A stretch of 64,000 bases of DNA from Tomocerus qinae (Eukaryota > Arthropoda > Collembola > Entomobryomorpha > Tomoceridae): assembly GCA_020055645.1 (NCBI GenBank), contig CM034548.1, forward strand, positions 12,896,001-12,960,000, given 5' to 3'. The position numbers were made by a program, and so were the translations under genes. The notes beneath the pieces were generated by a model that saw only the letters and a list, made by a program, of their open reading frames with translations, did no database searches and had not been told where the DNA came from. Each line of letters opens with the position of its first letter. Positions within the stretch are counted from its first letter, which is position 1. Shown piece after piece: positions 26,501-38,200 of this stretch.

Positions 26501-29500
26501 GCTGTGGGAATCAAAGACAAACTTCTATCCATAATAATTTGACGGTATGGCAATAAATGATACGTTTGCCAGAAGCTTACCTCAATGGTCTCAGCAAATA
26601 ATACTGCGTTGCGTAGGACTTTAGTAAAGACTTAATGCTACAATTGTTGAGGTTACGGGATGCAGTTGAATATCGACACTATTTTCATATCTTATCTGCA
26701 TTTTTTCTTAGTTTATGATGTTTGTAGGAGAGAAGCCATAAAATATTTGCTTTCTACATACTTTTCTTATGATAATATGCTCATTGACACTCACGAAATT
26801 ACAAATGTGATCCAATTGAGACACAACTTCAGTTTTGTTGGGCTTGGGTGATGCATATCTCTCCTTTTGACTAAATGTTAAGTAGTATCTCTTTCATAGT
26901 AAGATTTTGGTGGTTATTGCAGGGTACAAAAGAATCATGAGTGCTAATGAATGTTAATCGTATGCAGACATACAAATGTTGACAGATACGCTGCCTGCCT
27001 TGGAAAAGTAAAAATGCTAATAGTATGCTTGTTCCTGTATTCACCCAAGCTCAACATAGTACGAGCAGCATACAAAACCAATATTGTCAGAAGAAAAATA
27101 GATTTTCTGGGTTTGTTGAATGTACAGAGTGGAAAAATAATTACATTAATTATGTATGGAATTGGGACAATGTAATTTTAGCTGGGAAAAAAGGGGGCGT
27201 ATTTCTAGAAATCTCTCCGTGCGGACAGCACCGTCGAGATGTAAATAGAGGCAGAGTCAAGAAGTAAGTTAATGTCCAAAGGTAAGTTTATCGTAAGAAA
27301 TTAGACATCAATTACGTAGCATAAGTTAGGATAGAATAGGTAGGTAGTGATAGTAGTAGTGGCAATGGCAAGACAATTTCTAGAAAGATAAAGATAGTAG
27401 TGGCAACATTCAGATTTAGGCAGATTTAGTCAAATCTGCGAAGTTAGTTCACATTCGCTCAATATTCATTGGTCAAAATAATCTTTGTAAGTCTATTCCT
27501 ATTTCACTTCTCACACAGCATGAGCAGTAAAACGCACCGGATAATAACTATTATTACAATGTACCAAAAGGACAAAGCGGCGTTTGAAACCAAACCGCAG
27601 TCAAACAACAAATAAATTATTTTGAAAACTTTTAATGCATCGAACTTTTGCAATGATACGCATCGATGAGCACTGTTACTGTTGCATATCACTATTTATT
27701 ATTAGTATTTCATATCTACAGCATGCACTTTCATCTACAATAGAGAATGTGAATACCTAAATACAAACGGAGAATGTAAACGTGCGTCAAAATGTGCACT
27801 AAATTGCGATAGTTAAAACCTTTGTCTTAAAGCCTGCCTAATATGAAATTGCGGAAATACATGCACCATAAAAAGAACAACTATAAACTACGATTAAATT
27901 TAAGAAAATATTTCTTACCAACGACAACGAGGCGTAACTTTGTGATCTGAGATCCAAATCCATTAACTCCTTTGCATTCATAAATTCCACTGTCTTCCGC
28001 AAGAGCAATACGAATTTTCAAATTCTTTGAGTTAGTACGAAAACGAGTCCATGAAGTTGTGATCGGTTCTCCATCCTAAAAAATTAATTCTCTTTGTCAT
28101 ATCTTTTTTGCTTATTTCCTTTGATATTTATAAAAACATAAAATCAAACTTACTTTGTACCACTCAACAATTGTGGATCCTTCAATTGGACACATGGTGC
28201 GAAATTCCTGCCCCTGGATCACCATTTGAAGAGATTTCACATCTTCTACGACGATTCTTGGGGGTCCTACATTCAGAAAATAAAAACTATTTATATGACT
28301 GCGGAAACCAATTCGTTTCTACCTATTTGTAAGCTAATGCCGATTTATAATGAAATAGTTTCGTTACCTAAACCTTGTCAAACGATATAGAACCTATTAA
28401 AACATAAATCCCAAGAACCATTCATAAAAATTGTTTGTGGTATAAAATTCCCAAGTTTTCATTACATCCCTTGCCAATTGCTTCAATGGTATCTGAAATG
28501 GGTAGCCTCAGACCATGCATATTGTAAACCAGTGTGAAAAAAGTTTAATTTTATGTCCAAATAACCGGAAGGATGAGATGAATAGCATAGCATAGAAGCC
28601 GCTACAGTAACCTTGATTATCAACATCAATAATTTGAAAAACGTTGATAGGCTATAGTTAACGATGCCATGCCATGAAACTATCTCCATGTGTAACTAAT
28701 ATTAAAGTTAGAGTTAAAGTTCTGATCTTCATTGATACATTATAGGATAATTTAAGACTATCTTATGGACACCTGATAAACGTTGGCAAGAGTCGATAAA
28801 TTAACTCCCGAGATCGCAAAAATATATATTTACTAGTTATGGTTTATTTGAATGAAAGATTTCGTATGAAATAGAGAAGGAGACTAAGGCTGACCCCCTG
28901 GTTGGACATTGTACATGTCTTATTATCTCGTTTTAAGGTAGACATAAGATACTAGGGTGTTAGGTAGGGGTCTATTTGGTCCATTGATATGATATTTACA
29001 GTGTTCATACATTGTACATTATGTAACTTTGACTGATATCGTTATTTCTTGTACCAAGTTACAAAGTACCAGTTCCGAAATCAAAGGATTTATAAATATT
29101 TATATGTGTAATACCACCAACGGTTCTAAATGTACTGATCATAAGTTAAGATCAAGCTCATAATTCTCTAACCCCAGCCAGAACCACAGCCAGACTACCA
29201 GACCAGATCTTGTAGGGTTCTCAACTGGAGAATCTTATTCCCTGTGTTCTTCTCCTAACCCTCAACCTATTTTAAATCTGAGTTTGATATCAATTCTAAC
29301 ATATCTCCCTAGTTCTATATACAATGCCTAATTTTAGTAATAAAATTATTATCAAATCTGTTATGAATGGCTATCTGTTTCGTCTTTCGTAGAATTTCAG
29401 GTAATTATAGCTTTGGCACCTCATCAAAAGCAACAACAAGTGGTTGATACTAATAATATTATACCTCAGATTCAGTTTCAAAACTATAGAGTTCTATATA

Positions 29501-32500
29501 CCTTCACCTTTCTATATTGCCCATTATAGAATACCTAATTAATGTATATATTATGTATGAAATCATACCTATTATATAATACTAGTGAACCCAGCTAAAA
29601 GGAGTGAACCTAGCACTCAAGAGAAATTCAGCAGGCCACCAATCACAGTAATAAAAACAATTCCGAAAATATCATCGGTATTTCCCTTAAGTTATTATGT
29701 TAACTTTGTAAATACAATATTTTAAATATACTTTAATTTTCTACAGCGGTTGGAAAAATGCCAACTTTCTGTTCAAAAGGAAGTTCCTAAACAAAAATAA
29801 TAACTGTAGGTAGATCGTAATCGTAGCACCAAATACAGGCAATAATAAAAGACTCCATTTTTAATAGACTCCAAAAAGTTCACATCTAAAATCAGAAAAA
29901 TAAGATTCCCTAGATTTTAGAAAAATGTGCAAATCCAATGAGTACACTATACGAATAAATAGTGGTCCTCAGTTATTTAATTCTGCAAAAAGGTGTACAA
30001 ACTGGCACGAAGAAATAAAGGGGGCAGTAAAAAGTAATATCAGCTCTATTAAAAAATGGGACATAAATTTGTCGATATATACAGCAGAACCAATTTCGAT
30101 TAGTGGTTTTGAAATATGCTAATTAATACGCCTAATATTTTGAAATGTCCCGTTTCGCTAATCATCTCCATTCAATCACCAATAATCACCTTATGTAAAT
30201 TTCTATTATGTTTTGATGTTATAATATTTTGAAACGACTCATTTCAGTGATTAAGAGGAAGTGGCATTCATACGCATCTTGCTTTTAAGGAACGTGCATA
30301 TATTACGTGTGCAGTTGATGGGAGGAAAAGTTACCCAAAAGTGTCACAGTAATAACTAACCAAATGAATAATTTCTAACAGCTACAACAGATAAGCTTGA
30401 AATAGATAATAGGTTAAAAAGGTACCAATCAGCGGCAGTATTCAGAACGCTATATATGACCAAATTCAGTCACCGACAGTTCCAGTCACCAGTGTTCAAA
30501 TCAAAAAAAATGACAACGCGTATCAGTTCCATTGTCAATTTCAGTCAGATCTAAATATCAATAAGAAGCTGAGAATTTTTCCTTTTAATGAAGAAACAGC
30601 AGATGCACTTAGCTTGTGTCTTTATTTCTTAAATCAAATACCAGAATGAACTAAAATGGTGGTGAATGTAAATCGTAGCGGTCAAAAAGGAAAATTACAA
30701 TTTCACCCCTCACAACAGAGCAGAGCACTTTACACGCATTCGAAATTGCTGAAAATTAGTGTGGATTAGTATGAAACCACTCGCACTTATTTCGACAGTT
30801 TAGAGGAAGTGAACATGCGCATTTTTGTTTCTAGGGAATGTGCATATATTACGTGTGCAGTTGATGAGAGGAGGAGGTACTCAAAAGTGTTGCAGTCAGC
30901 ACTTGCGTTGCACATGGGAGAGTGGGTTTTGAGTTACGCAATATATGCAGGTTCCCTAGGATGTCCTACCACACATACATATATAGATAGATTGGTAAGT
31001 TTTTTTCCTTCTGTGTTTATTATATAGAGATTATTTTAATGTTGCAATAATATTATGAAACGACTCATTTCGGTTGTTTAGAAGAATTAATGTTTTCAAT
31101 AATGTACTCCAACGCACACCTTCATGTGCTAAATTTAGTACATGGAGGTATGCGCTAGGGTACATATTGAAAACATTAATTTGGACTTGCGCATTTTGCT
31201 TTTATGGAACATGCATACACTACGTGTGCAGTTGATGGGAGGAGGATGTACTCAAATGTGTTGCAGTCAACACTTGCGTTACACATGGGGGTGGGGGTTT
31301 TGCGTTACGTAATATATGCAGGCTCCCTAGGCTCTCCCTACCACACGTACAGACATATATAGACAGGTAATTTTTTCCAAGTCTGAGATTATATTATAGA
31401 TCATTCAGGAATGACATTTTCTCTAAGTAATGTCAACGTTGAACGTATAAAATAAGTCATTGATTTATTTTCCAACCATATCACATATTATAAGTTTCAA
31501 AAGGATATGTTCCTTTCTAATTTTTTCTAATAAATAATAATACAATGATATTCGTACCTACTGTTAAACAATCCACCATGTAAAGAAAGAAGAAAACTGG
31601 CACCATGATAAGTTGGAGCCAGATATAGTTTTCAGTCTCACCTGACTGGTCTGGCATGTTTCATATTATGCATTAAAATCTGATTGATTTCTTCCGAGAG
31701 ACTAAAATCTCAAAAATGTATATCTACTCATGTTACACTCAGTTATAATATACGTCCATGTTGAACCGGGACGGAAGAAACCCATCCCGAAAATTGAAAC
31801 GCAATATTTTTATTTCATGGGATTATATTTCAGTATGTGTAAGAATTTATCAGGTTAGCTTTTCACTTCAAATTTATACCTAGCCAGGCTGTTGCATCAA
31901 ATTAGTATCACATTTGAGTCAGACTATGTTTTTCTATGCATCTTAAACTCAAGGAGTCAATTTTCATATGCATTCACTGCATTCGACTTTCATTCTATTA
32001 CAAGACTACCACAACACTTGAATATTCATTCTATTTGTATGAATGAGAATGATTAAAACTATGAATTATTTTAAAATCATTTCTATCTATCATGTATTTG
32101 TAAAGTCAGTTAAGAGGAGTTGAAAGTGTCTCTACTTGTTTTTTCCATATTGTGTACCCACATTGCATAAGTTTCCATTTGTCGTATGCCTCCTGGATTC
32201 CTGACACAATGAGTGTTGCACTTGTCTTTGAAGGATGGAAAAGAATAATAAGAAATAATGAAATCTGGAGTAGTGTGCATGTGAACTGAAGTCTGACGAA
32301 GTCAAAGTCGAGATTTGTAGTGAAAAGAGCAGTGAGTGGAGAGTTTCAAGTAAAATCAACAAAGACAGGCCCAGAAACCAGAATAAATAGAGTCTGTTCT
32401 GCATGGTGCTCCTCCATGTAGCTTTCCATAAGGTCTCAAGAGCACGAAACAAATGGAACACAACAGAAGAGTGGAGTAACGTACGTATCTAGTTACTTAA

Positions 32501-33638
32501 CCTTTAAGATGTATGTATAAAGGGACAGCATCCTCCTCTGGAATATTTAAGTAAATACAAGTCATAGAGATTTGAGACTATTGAGGAGTAGTGGGTAGAT
32601 AAGGATGTGAGGTAGCCGTGAAGTGATTCTACAGACAGAAGGATGAGACATGACATGAGATAATGAATAGTCAAGAAAAGGTACCTAAGTGAATGATAAC
32701 AATCGAGAGGGACTGGCGAGAGGTATAAGTTGATTTGCTCTATAGACAGACACTTTTCTTGGCTAAATATGCTAAGGGATGATGGACGTTTTTCTCAACA
32801 AGAGAAACCACGGACAATGGCAACGAAGAAATCGTGATTCTATCGCTTAAGTCGTCCAGGCACAATGGCCATACACTAACTCCATCACACCAGGCCATTT
32901 CAAAAATTATATCACTGTTCTAAGTCCTCATAGACGGGGCACCATCCAGCATTCTTGCCCTGTCACTCTGACACTGCATCCACCATTGTTTTCTTTAATA
33001 TCAGAACACTCTCATCCCACTATTCCCACTTACTAACTCCAACCTATGCAGATAATCCCATTTTTTAACTATTGTGACAAGCGAATACAGAGAAATAACT
33101 CAGAGTGATCATTAGAAGAAGACTTCCTCTTATTACCATATAGACGATCATATCACTACTCCGCCCTGGTTGTCCGTGTGGCCTAAATTGACAGTTATGA
33201 TCCTCCTGTCAGGCAATACGCTTCTTACCTTCACTTACACTCTTAAATATTATTATTGACAAGGTTTAGAAATCTAACGCTTATTTACCAACATTATTAT
33301 CAATACTTTCATTGGTCTTCTATTCACAATTAACATTGACTAGACGTGATATCACGATATCAGTAAACTTATTGCTATTATGGCGAAATTTTACTACTTT
33401 GATTCCATTTACTTACATCGTACTAGAAGATGTAGGGCACTAGTAAATTACTGATTTGTTTTTAAACTAAGTCGTTTGTATGATAGATGCATTGAGAAAC
33501 TTGAGACTATTTAGTTATCTATTTAGAATTAAAAACATATAAAAGTTTTTTACCTCGTAGAATTACTGAAACCACTTGGTGGATCCCAAAAGTCAAGACC
33601 CCCGCACAGTATATGGCGTACAGAGCACCAAGCCCCAT
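20511..33638 (-). CDS. FGFRL1: fibroblast growth factor receptor-like 1 (kinase-less FGF receptor)
   Basis: Eight coding exons (minus): 33638-33554, 28266-28154, 28075-27919, 22556-22348, 22077-21927, 21748-21516, 21276-21114, 20929-20511. All phases agree and give 509 residues, against 504 in human. Residues 1-28 form a signal-peptide-like leader followed by RGPP, as in vertebrate FGFRL1. Three Ig domains have cysteine pairs C54-C100, C174-C220 and C268-C351, with W64, W186 and IKWLKR in the third, and the D.G.Y.C motif in each. An acidic linker (about 119-132) lies between Ig1 and Ig2, like the FGFR acid box. A transmembrane helix spans about 383-405. A roughly 100-residue cytoplasmic tail has no kinase. 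Family knowledge: the protein binds FGFs and heparin and acts as a decoy or adhesion receptor. Each Ig domain is split by an intron. The leader exon is inferred from phase, signal sequence and the RGPP junction. Confidence 0.9.
22557..27918. other. FGFRL1 intron 3 (5.4 kb)
   Basis: Large intron between the second Ig1 exon and the acidic-linker exon. It is mostly AT-rich with no recognised gene. A short plus-strand frame with a predicted membrane helix lies at 25648-25809. Other open frames here (up to 105 codons) show no motif. Confidence 0.6.
25648..25809 (+). CDS. possible 53-codon small membrane protein (speculative)
   Basis: ATG-initiated frame inside FGFRL1 intron 3, antisense to that gene. 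The first half is polar and charged (TEKKMSKVYAAADLESSSDF). The second half is a hydrophobic segment of about 16 residues (YVILLICTMRLLSTIF). A donor-like GTATGT lies in the middle (after codon 28, two bases into the next), so it could instead be a first exon. I recognise no homologue and a chance frame is quite possible. Confidence 0.15.
   Translation: MVSVTGTEKKMSKVYAAADLESSSDFLKWYVILLICTMRLLSTIFEDLLVASV
29925..30122 (+). pseudogene. coding-like open segment, unknown
   Basis: A 65-codon frame preceded by an acceptor-like TTTTAG and ended by TAA. Its composition looks protein-like (for example CTNWHEEIKGAVKSN and KKWDINLSIYTAEP) rather than AT-rich noise. With the open segment at 30413-30649 it may be a remnant of a mobile-element or retro-inserted protein. 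No family recognised. Confidence 0.2.
30413..30649 (+). pseudogene. 78-codon coding-like open segment without start, unknown
   Basis: Open between TAG (30410-30412) and TGA (30647-30649). The reading is protein-like (for example VPVTSVQIKKNDNAYQFHCQ and KKLRIFPFNEETADALSLCL). It lacks an initiating ATG near its start, so it is either an exon of an unseen plus-strand gene or a decayed element fragment. Confidence 0.2.
31085..31181. mobile_element. 97-bp palindromic MITE nested in a repeat copy
   Basis: Near-perfect inverted repeat with arms of about 48 bases meeting at AAATTT. It begins AATTAATGTTTTCAAT and ends with the reverse complement. It interrupts copy 3 of the surrounding repeat just after TTTAGAAG, at the place where copies 1 and 2 continue uninterrupted, so it is a later insertion. 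Confidence 0.65.
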
Positions 33639-33759
33639 TTTGCAACACACCCTTTTCCACCCCGTTTTGGCGATGAATGATCTCAATCCACAAATGAAAT
33701 CTAGAAAATTGCAGAAATTATTTTTTTTAACTACTAATCACAATGATGTACTGTCACAG

Positions 33760-34240
33760 ACAGTCAAATTCTGCATCACTACTCAGACTTCAATCTAAAC
33801 TTTACTAGCTATTAAAGTCCCAGGTCGTATTCAGGATTCACTTGTGTAATGACTTGAAGTCAAGTTTTAAGGTACCTTCCAGACCTACCTTGGTACTTGA
33901 CTTGAGCTTGACAATTTTTGAAACTCCCACTCGATTTTCAAAAAATAATTTCGAAGTCTAACTTCAGTCAGCGTTGATTCAAGTCACGTTGAAGTCCAAG
34001 TAGGGATGGCTTTCATGAAGCTCACTTAACGAAGTTAGACTTCAAAATGATCTTGTATTGAAAATTGAGTGTGAGTTTCAAAAATTGTCAAGCCCAAGTC
34101 AAGTAACAAGGTAGGCCTGGAAGGTACGTTAGAACTTGACTTCAAGTCATTACACAAGTGAATCCTGAATACGACTTGGGACTAGAATAGCCAATAAAGT
34201 TTAGATTGAAGTCTGAGTAGCGATGCAGAATCCGACTGTA
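33760..34240. mobile_element. foldback element with ~200-bp inverted arms
   Basis: The left arm (from ACAGTC at 33760 to about 33966) and the right arm (about 34038 to GACTGT at 34240) are about 90% identical as reverse complements. Both include TTCAGGATTCACTTGTGTAA. A spacer of about 70 bases separates them. There is no transposase frame and no clear target duplication. It sits about 120 bp upstream of the FGFRL1 start codon, so it is probably in or beside that gene's promoter or 5' UTR. Confidence 0.75.
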
Positions 34241-34557
34241 CATCTTTTATCGCTGAACAATTTCTTTTTATACGGCACACATCAAATCCATGTATAATAT
34301 TAAAGCCCGTTAATGCCTCCTCATCCTAGTCATAACATTTGACATAATCAGTTCTTAAACTCCTCCTCCGCCCAATCCGACAAAGGCGGTAGGAGGTGCT
34401 TGTCCACTGATCATTTTCTATGGCTCACAACTAACCTATGAAGTTTAGCCAATAAGTTAGATTCAAACAGTAAAAAGGCTTGTCATAGTATTATAATGTA
34501 TCAGGCTATTTAATATCTAATACCACTTATGCCTGTACATTTGAGTTTGACAAAACT

Positions 34558-34800
34558 ATGAGCATGCTCAAACAAACAAGTCTAAGGGGACAAGACAAAG
34601 TTGAGCGATCTCTAAATATTAAGAAACGCTGGAAAAGGGCCTTCTACAAAATATACAGACAACATGCCTTACTGACTTTCTACGTATTGCGCATTCGCGG
34701 CCATCACAAATCCCCGTCAAACCGATATCCGCATTACTTCAACTATATTACGAAGAATGTGGGACTATTAAGCCAGGCTCAGGCATCTTACATCCATTAA
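34558..34800 (+). CDS. 80-codon basic ORF within the tandem unit, unknown
   Basis: Frame from ATG at 34558 to TAA at 34798-34800. It is rich in Arg/Lys/His, with a basic helix-like segment (LNIKKRWKRAFYKIYRQHAL) and RIRGHHKSPSNRYPHYFNY. The second unit (from about 34967) begins in the same frame and keeps most residues, but meets TAA after its KNS and resumes in another frame, so copy 2 is broken. The stop of copy 1 lies 5 bases before a 52-bp near-perfect palindrome (34806-34857). I recognise no homologue; it may be a fragment of a mobile element protein. Confidence 0.3.
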   Translation: MSMLKQTSLRGQDKVERSLNIKKRWKRAFYKIYRQHALLTFYVLRIRGHHKSPSNRYPHYFNYITKNVGLLSQAQASYIH

Positions 34801-34805
34801 TGCTA

Positions 34806-34857
34806 AAATATCTTTCCCTTTTCCCCTAACGCGTTAGAGGAAAAGGGAAAGATATTT
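34806..34857. repeat. 52-bp near-perfect palindrome, unit 1
   Basis: Arms of 26 bases with one mismatch and no loop, centred between 34831 and 34832 (CTAACG/CGTTAG). As RNA it would form a very stable stem directly after the small ORF. Confidence 0.8.
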
Positions 34858-35194
34858 GTAAAGATGTTATAATGTACGTGATTTGGAAAGATACGTACTA
34901 TGGTATATTTTACTGTTGGCCCCCAGCATGTGTGACTACATTTCAAAACGTACGCATCCAGCAAAAATGTCTAGGGAACAAAACAAAGTTGCGCGAGCTC
35001 TAAATATTAAGAAACGCTTGAGAAGGGCATACTGCAAAAACAGCTAACATATGCCTCTCTGCCTTTTTACGTATTGCGCATTCGCGGCCGTCACAAATCC
35101 CCGTCAAACCGATATCCGAATTACTTCAACTATATTACAAAGAATGTGGGACTATTAAGCGAGGCTCAGTCATCCTACATCCATAAATGCTAAA

Positions 35195-35245
35195 AAAATC
35201 TTTCCCTTTTCCCCTAACCGTTAGGGGGAATGGGAAAGATTTTTA
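35195..35245. repeat. palindrome of unit 2
   Basis: The counterpart of the 34806-34857 palindrome, with the same TCTTTCCCTTTTCCCCTAAC arm and a slightly decayed right arm (about two mismatches) around a one-base centre. Keeping the pairing in both copies suggests the palindrome belongs to the element rather than arising by chance. Confidence 0.7.
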
Positions 35246-38200
35246 CTAAGACCTCATAACGTACGTAATTTGGAAAGATACGTTCTATGGTATATTTTAC
35301 TGGTGGTCCCCAGCATGTGCGACACATTTCAAAAGGTAGGCATCTTGCAAATTCATGCGTACTATAGATACTCAATGAATACATGCAAAATATCGCCTAT
35401 TTGGTAAAGATTCCTTAGAATTAAGATCCTGGCTCCGTTCTTTTCCCTTTGATGCGTACAAAAAAGGCACAAGTACAACGTACGACCAACGTATGCATAC
35501 AAAGTTAAATGCGCATGTTTCATTAACGCGTTTATACTATAGAGAAGAAATGATAATGTAAAAATTGTTTAGGTAAGTGCAGGTAATTACTAATTAGAAC
35601 ACTTTGTATAGATAATAATAAAACGGGAATTAGAAAATGAAAGCAGTGAGCTATTTAATTTAAACAGGTGTTGTTTGGCATGAACGTATATCTTTTCTTT
35701 CGCATTTATTTACAATACAGGTATGCATGGCATTTTATTGAGAACATTAGCTACAATACTATTCTGGAAATTGAATTGCATAGTTCAACTTCAATGTTTA
35801 CTTAAAGAGAGTAAATAGGATAAAATTTTCATTGTGTGATTGAATGAATTCTGTACTAATATTATAATCTGAGGAAGAGAGAAGAGAAGGGAAAAATTGT
35901 GACATACAGATATATCCTTAGTTAGTATGAGTATGAGTACCTGGATACAGTTTTAAGTACCTAAATAGTTTAACTAAGCAAAGGTGGGTTATTATAATAG
36001 CGACATAGAGTTGAAGTTGACTTGGGTTATTTTTCTTTGCATGGCATAAGGACAGAATAGCTTTTCCACAACGGCAAGGAATTGAAGCACAAATGCCTGA
36101 CCTTTGCTGTTTTCTTTTTGGGGACATTCAGAGAGACCTTAGAAATAAGTGTTTAGACTAAGTCCATAAATTTAACAAAGACAGTTTGACAGGGAAATGG
36201 TTTCTAAATCGTTGGTCAATAGTACAAGACGATATAGTAGACATTGCCTACTCGGAGGGCCCTTCTTGTCCCTTTTGTCCTGATGCAAACTCTTAATGTT
36301 CTAGGGGCAGTAAGGAAAAGGGAGTAGAGGTAGACATATTGCATATTATATGGATCGTTGGGCATTGTGCCCACTTCACAGTTCAGATAATATTATTTTA
36401 TTGCAACAATAATTTGCCCTCCATGAACATTTTACAACAAATCCATCACATCCACACTAATTGATGGTCCTGCCTTTCAACCTTCAGAGCTACTGGGCAA
36501 CTTGGCACACAGACAAGAAGTACTCCTCTAGTAGCTAATTAATTTAAAATTATTTGCCTTCATAGAAACAGTTACCTGCACCACCCACTTAAATCACTTA
36601 CTTATTTAACTGCGTGTGATGTGAGACAGCCTTAATAGTTGCCCGTGCCATGCCACTTAGCGTCTTCCCTTTCTCTATTTTACGGGTCTACAAGGCAAGG
36701 GCTAAAGCATAAATGCATCCCTTTATTAGTACAAACGGTACACCCTTGTTATTGTTCACTTGACAGCTCGTCTTATTAAACCTCCAAATCTCATCTTTCT
36801 TCTTCAGAAAATAGTGTCTCGCATTATTTCTCCGTGTGTGTGTAGGCAGTAGGCATCAATGCATGAGACCAATTCCTCAACAAACTAACAACGTGCTGCT
36901 ATTCTCACGTTTACTCAACCTTTTTGTTTAGTTAGGGTAAAATGTAGATGATCCCACATAATGTCTATCATCCTTTTTGCCAATATTCATAGACTGGCAT
37001 TCAATGAATTATAATATGGACTATGAATTACATTTTATATGTAAAGATGGATTAATCTACTAGCATTAAGCATCTTGTATATCAAGAGTAATATTCTAAT
37101 GGCGCGTAAGATAAGTAAATATTCTAACTTCCCAATAATTGCCTTAAGAAGTGATAAGAACTTAATAATAGATACAAGTATGAACCCTACCTACAACATG
37201 TTGGAATTTCAATCAAGGAGAAAAATTGAAAACTGTTCCAATGCCAACGAAAATGACAGGGAAAAGAATTTTAACAATCTTATCAAAATATACAAATAAG
37301 ACAAAATACTTACCAGTAAGAGTTTGAAGAGGTTCACTTTAAGAACCTTAATACGTTGAATATTGGATGATTCAGTCACAATCTTAATAACCAATGGCCG
37401 GCTCAATATCTTAGGAATTGGCAATTTTGGTAAAAATTTTTATATTATTATCTTTTGAACGTATGTACTGGACACGCCGGTAAATTTAATAATATCACTC
37501 AAGTGGATATTACTTCACCTCACTTAACTTCAGAAGAAAGTATTTTAACTATCTGTTGTCCAATCAAGTATTAACCTAGTACCCACAAAATTGGGAAATT
37601 GTTTGAATGAAACGTTTTATCTCAGAGTGCGTAAATCTGTCCGGGTGATGCAAAAGCAGTTCAAAAATTAAAAGATTTCTTAATATGAAACTTCACAATC
37701 TATTATTTGTAAGTTGGAAATGGTAGTGAGAAAAGATAGTTTAGAAGGGACACATTTAAAACTGGGAATGAGAAAAATTGGAGAGGATGGTGCTTCTGAC
37801 TTAGCTCTGAAGGAACTGAGAGACCTTACTGTCAACTCAAGGAGTTTGACTGCATTCTGTTTCATAAGAGCCTAATCCATCGTGATTACCCCCCACTACA
37901 GAACCAGAGAGCTCAACGGATTTTTTCTTCACTTTAGGTCTCCATACTGAGAAAGGGACCATTTCAGTGGTATTTATGTGATAAACTGTAACTCTGTTTA
38001 CAACTGCCTTCGTATAGTAGACAACCCTCTACCATACTCAACCAACTTTGTCTGCTCAACAAGTAAATGCTACACTATACTCTGTACTCTGTACTACAGA
38101 TTTTACATATAGATACAGATTACAATGGAATACATACATAACTTGAGTGTATGTACTAATTCCACATAAATGTATTTTGTGTACATATTACAAAATTGAA

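Larger units (their letters stand above)
30221..31375. repeat. three direct copies of a dispersed repeat
   Basis: Copies begin at about 30221, 30767 and 31047 and share the block TGCATATATTACGTGTGCAG followed by TTGATGGGAGGA. Copies 2 and 3 extend through ACACTTGCGTTGCACATGGG to TATGCAGGTTCCCTAGG. Copy 1 is shorter. The first 30 bases of copies 1 and 3 (ATAATATT.TGAAACGACTC) are nearly identical. A partial fourth trace may lie at about 30128. This looks like a local burst of a non-autonomous element. Confidence 0.65.
28267..33553. other. FGFRL1 intron 1 (5.3 kb) with dispersed repeats
   Basis: The intron between the leader exon and the first Ig exon holds three copies of a repeat (30221-31375), a nested 97-bp palindrome (31085-31181) and two coding-like open segments on the plus strand (29925-30122 and 30413-30649). 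The minus-strand frame at 32132-32461 contains a hydrophobic run but no compatible splice context, so I do not call it. Confidence 0.6.
34531..35312. repeat. tandem duplication of a ~385-bp unit with ORF and palindrome
   Basis: Copy 1 spans about 34531-34925 and copy 2 about 34926-35312, with the start of a third to about 35350. Both share CTAAATATTAAGAAACGCT, CGTATTGCGCATTCGCGGCC and CAAATCCCCGTCAAACCGAT. Each then carries a long palindrome built on ATCTTTCCCTTTTCCCCTAA, followed by a shared tail ending near CCCAGCATGTG. Copy 1 contains an intact 80-codon frame; the matching frame in copy 2 is disrupted. Confidence 0.8.

Noticed and set aside
32132..32461. Minus-strand frame with a hydrophobic start as the FGFRL1 leader exon
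   Set aside because: No donor in phase 1 after the hydrophobic stretch; the exon at 33638-33554 fits phase, donor and the RGPP junction.
37680..37872. Segment open on both strands (about 60 codons each way)
   Set aside because: No homology recognised, no supporting exons, and both strands cannot be favoured equally.
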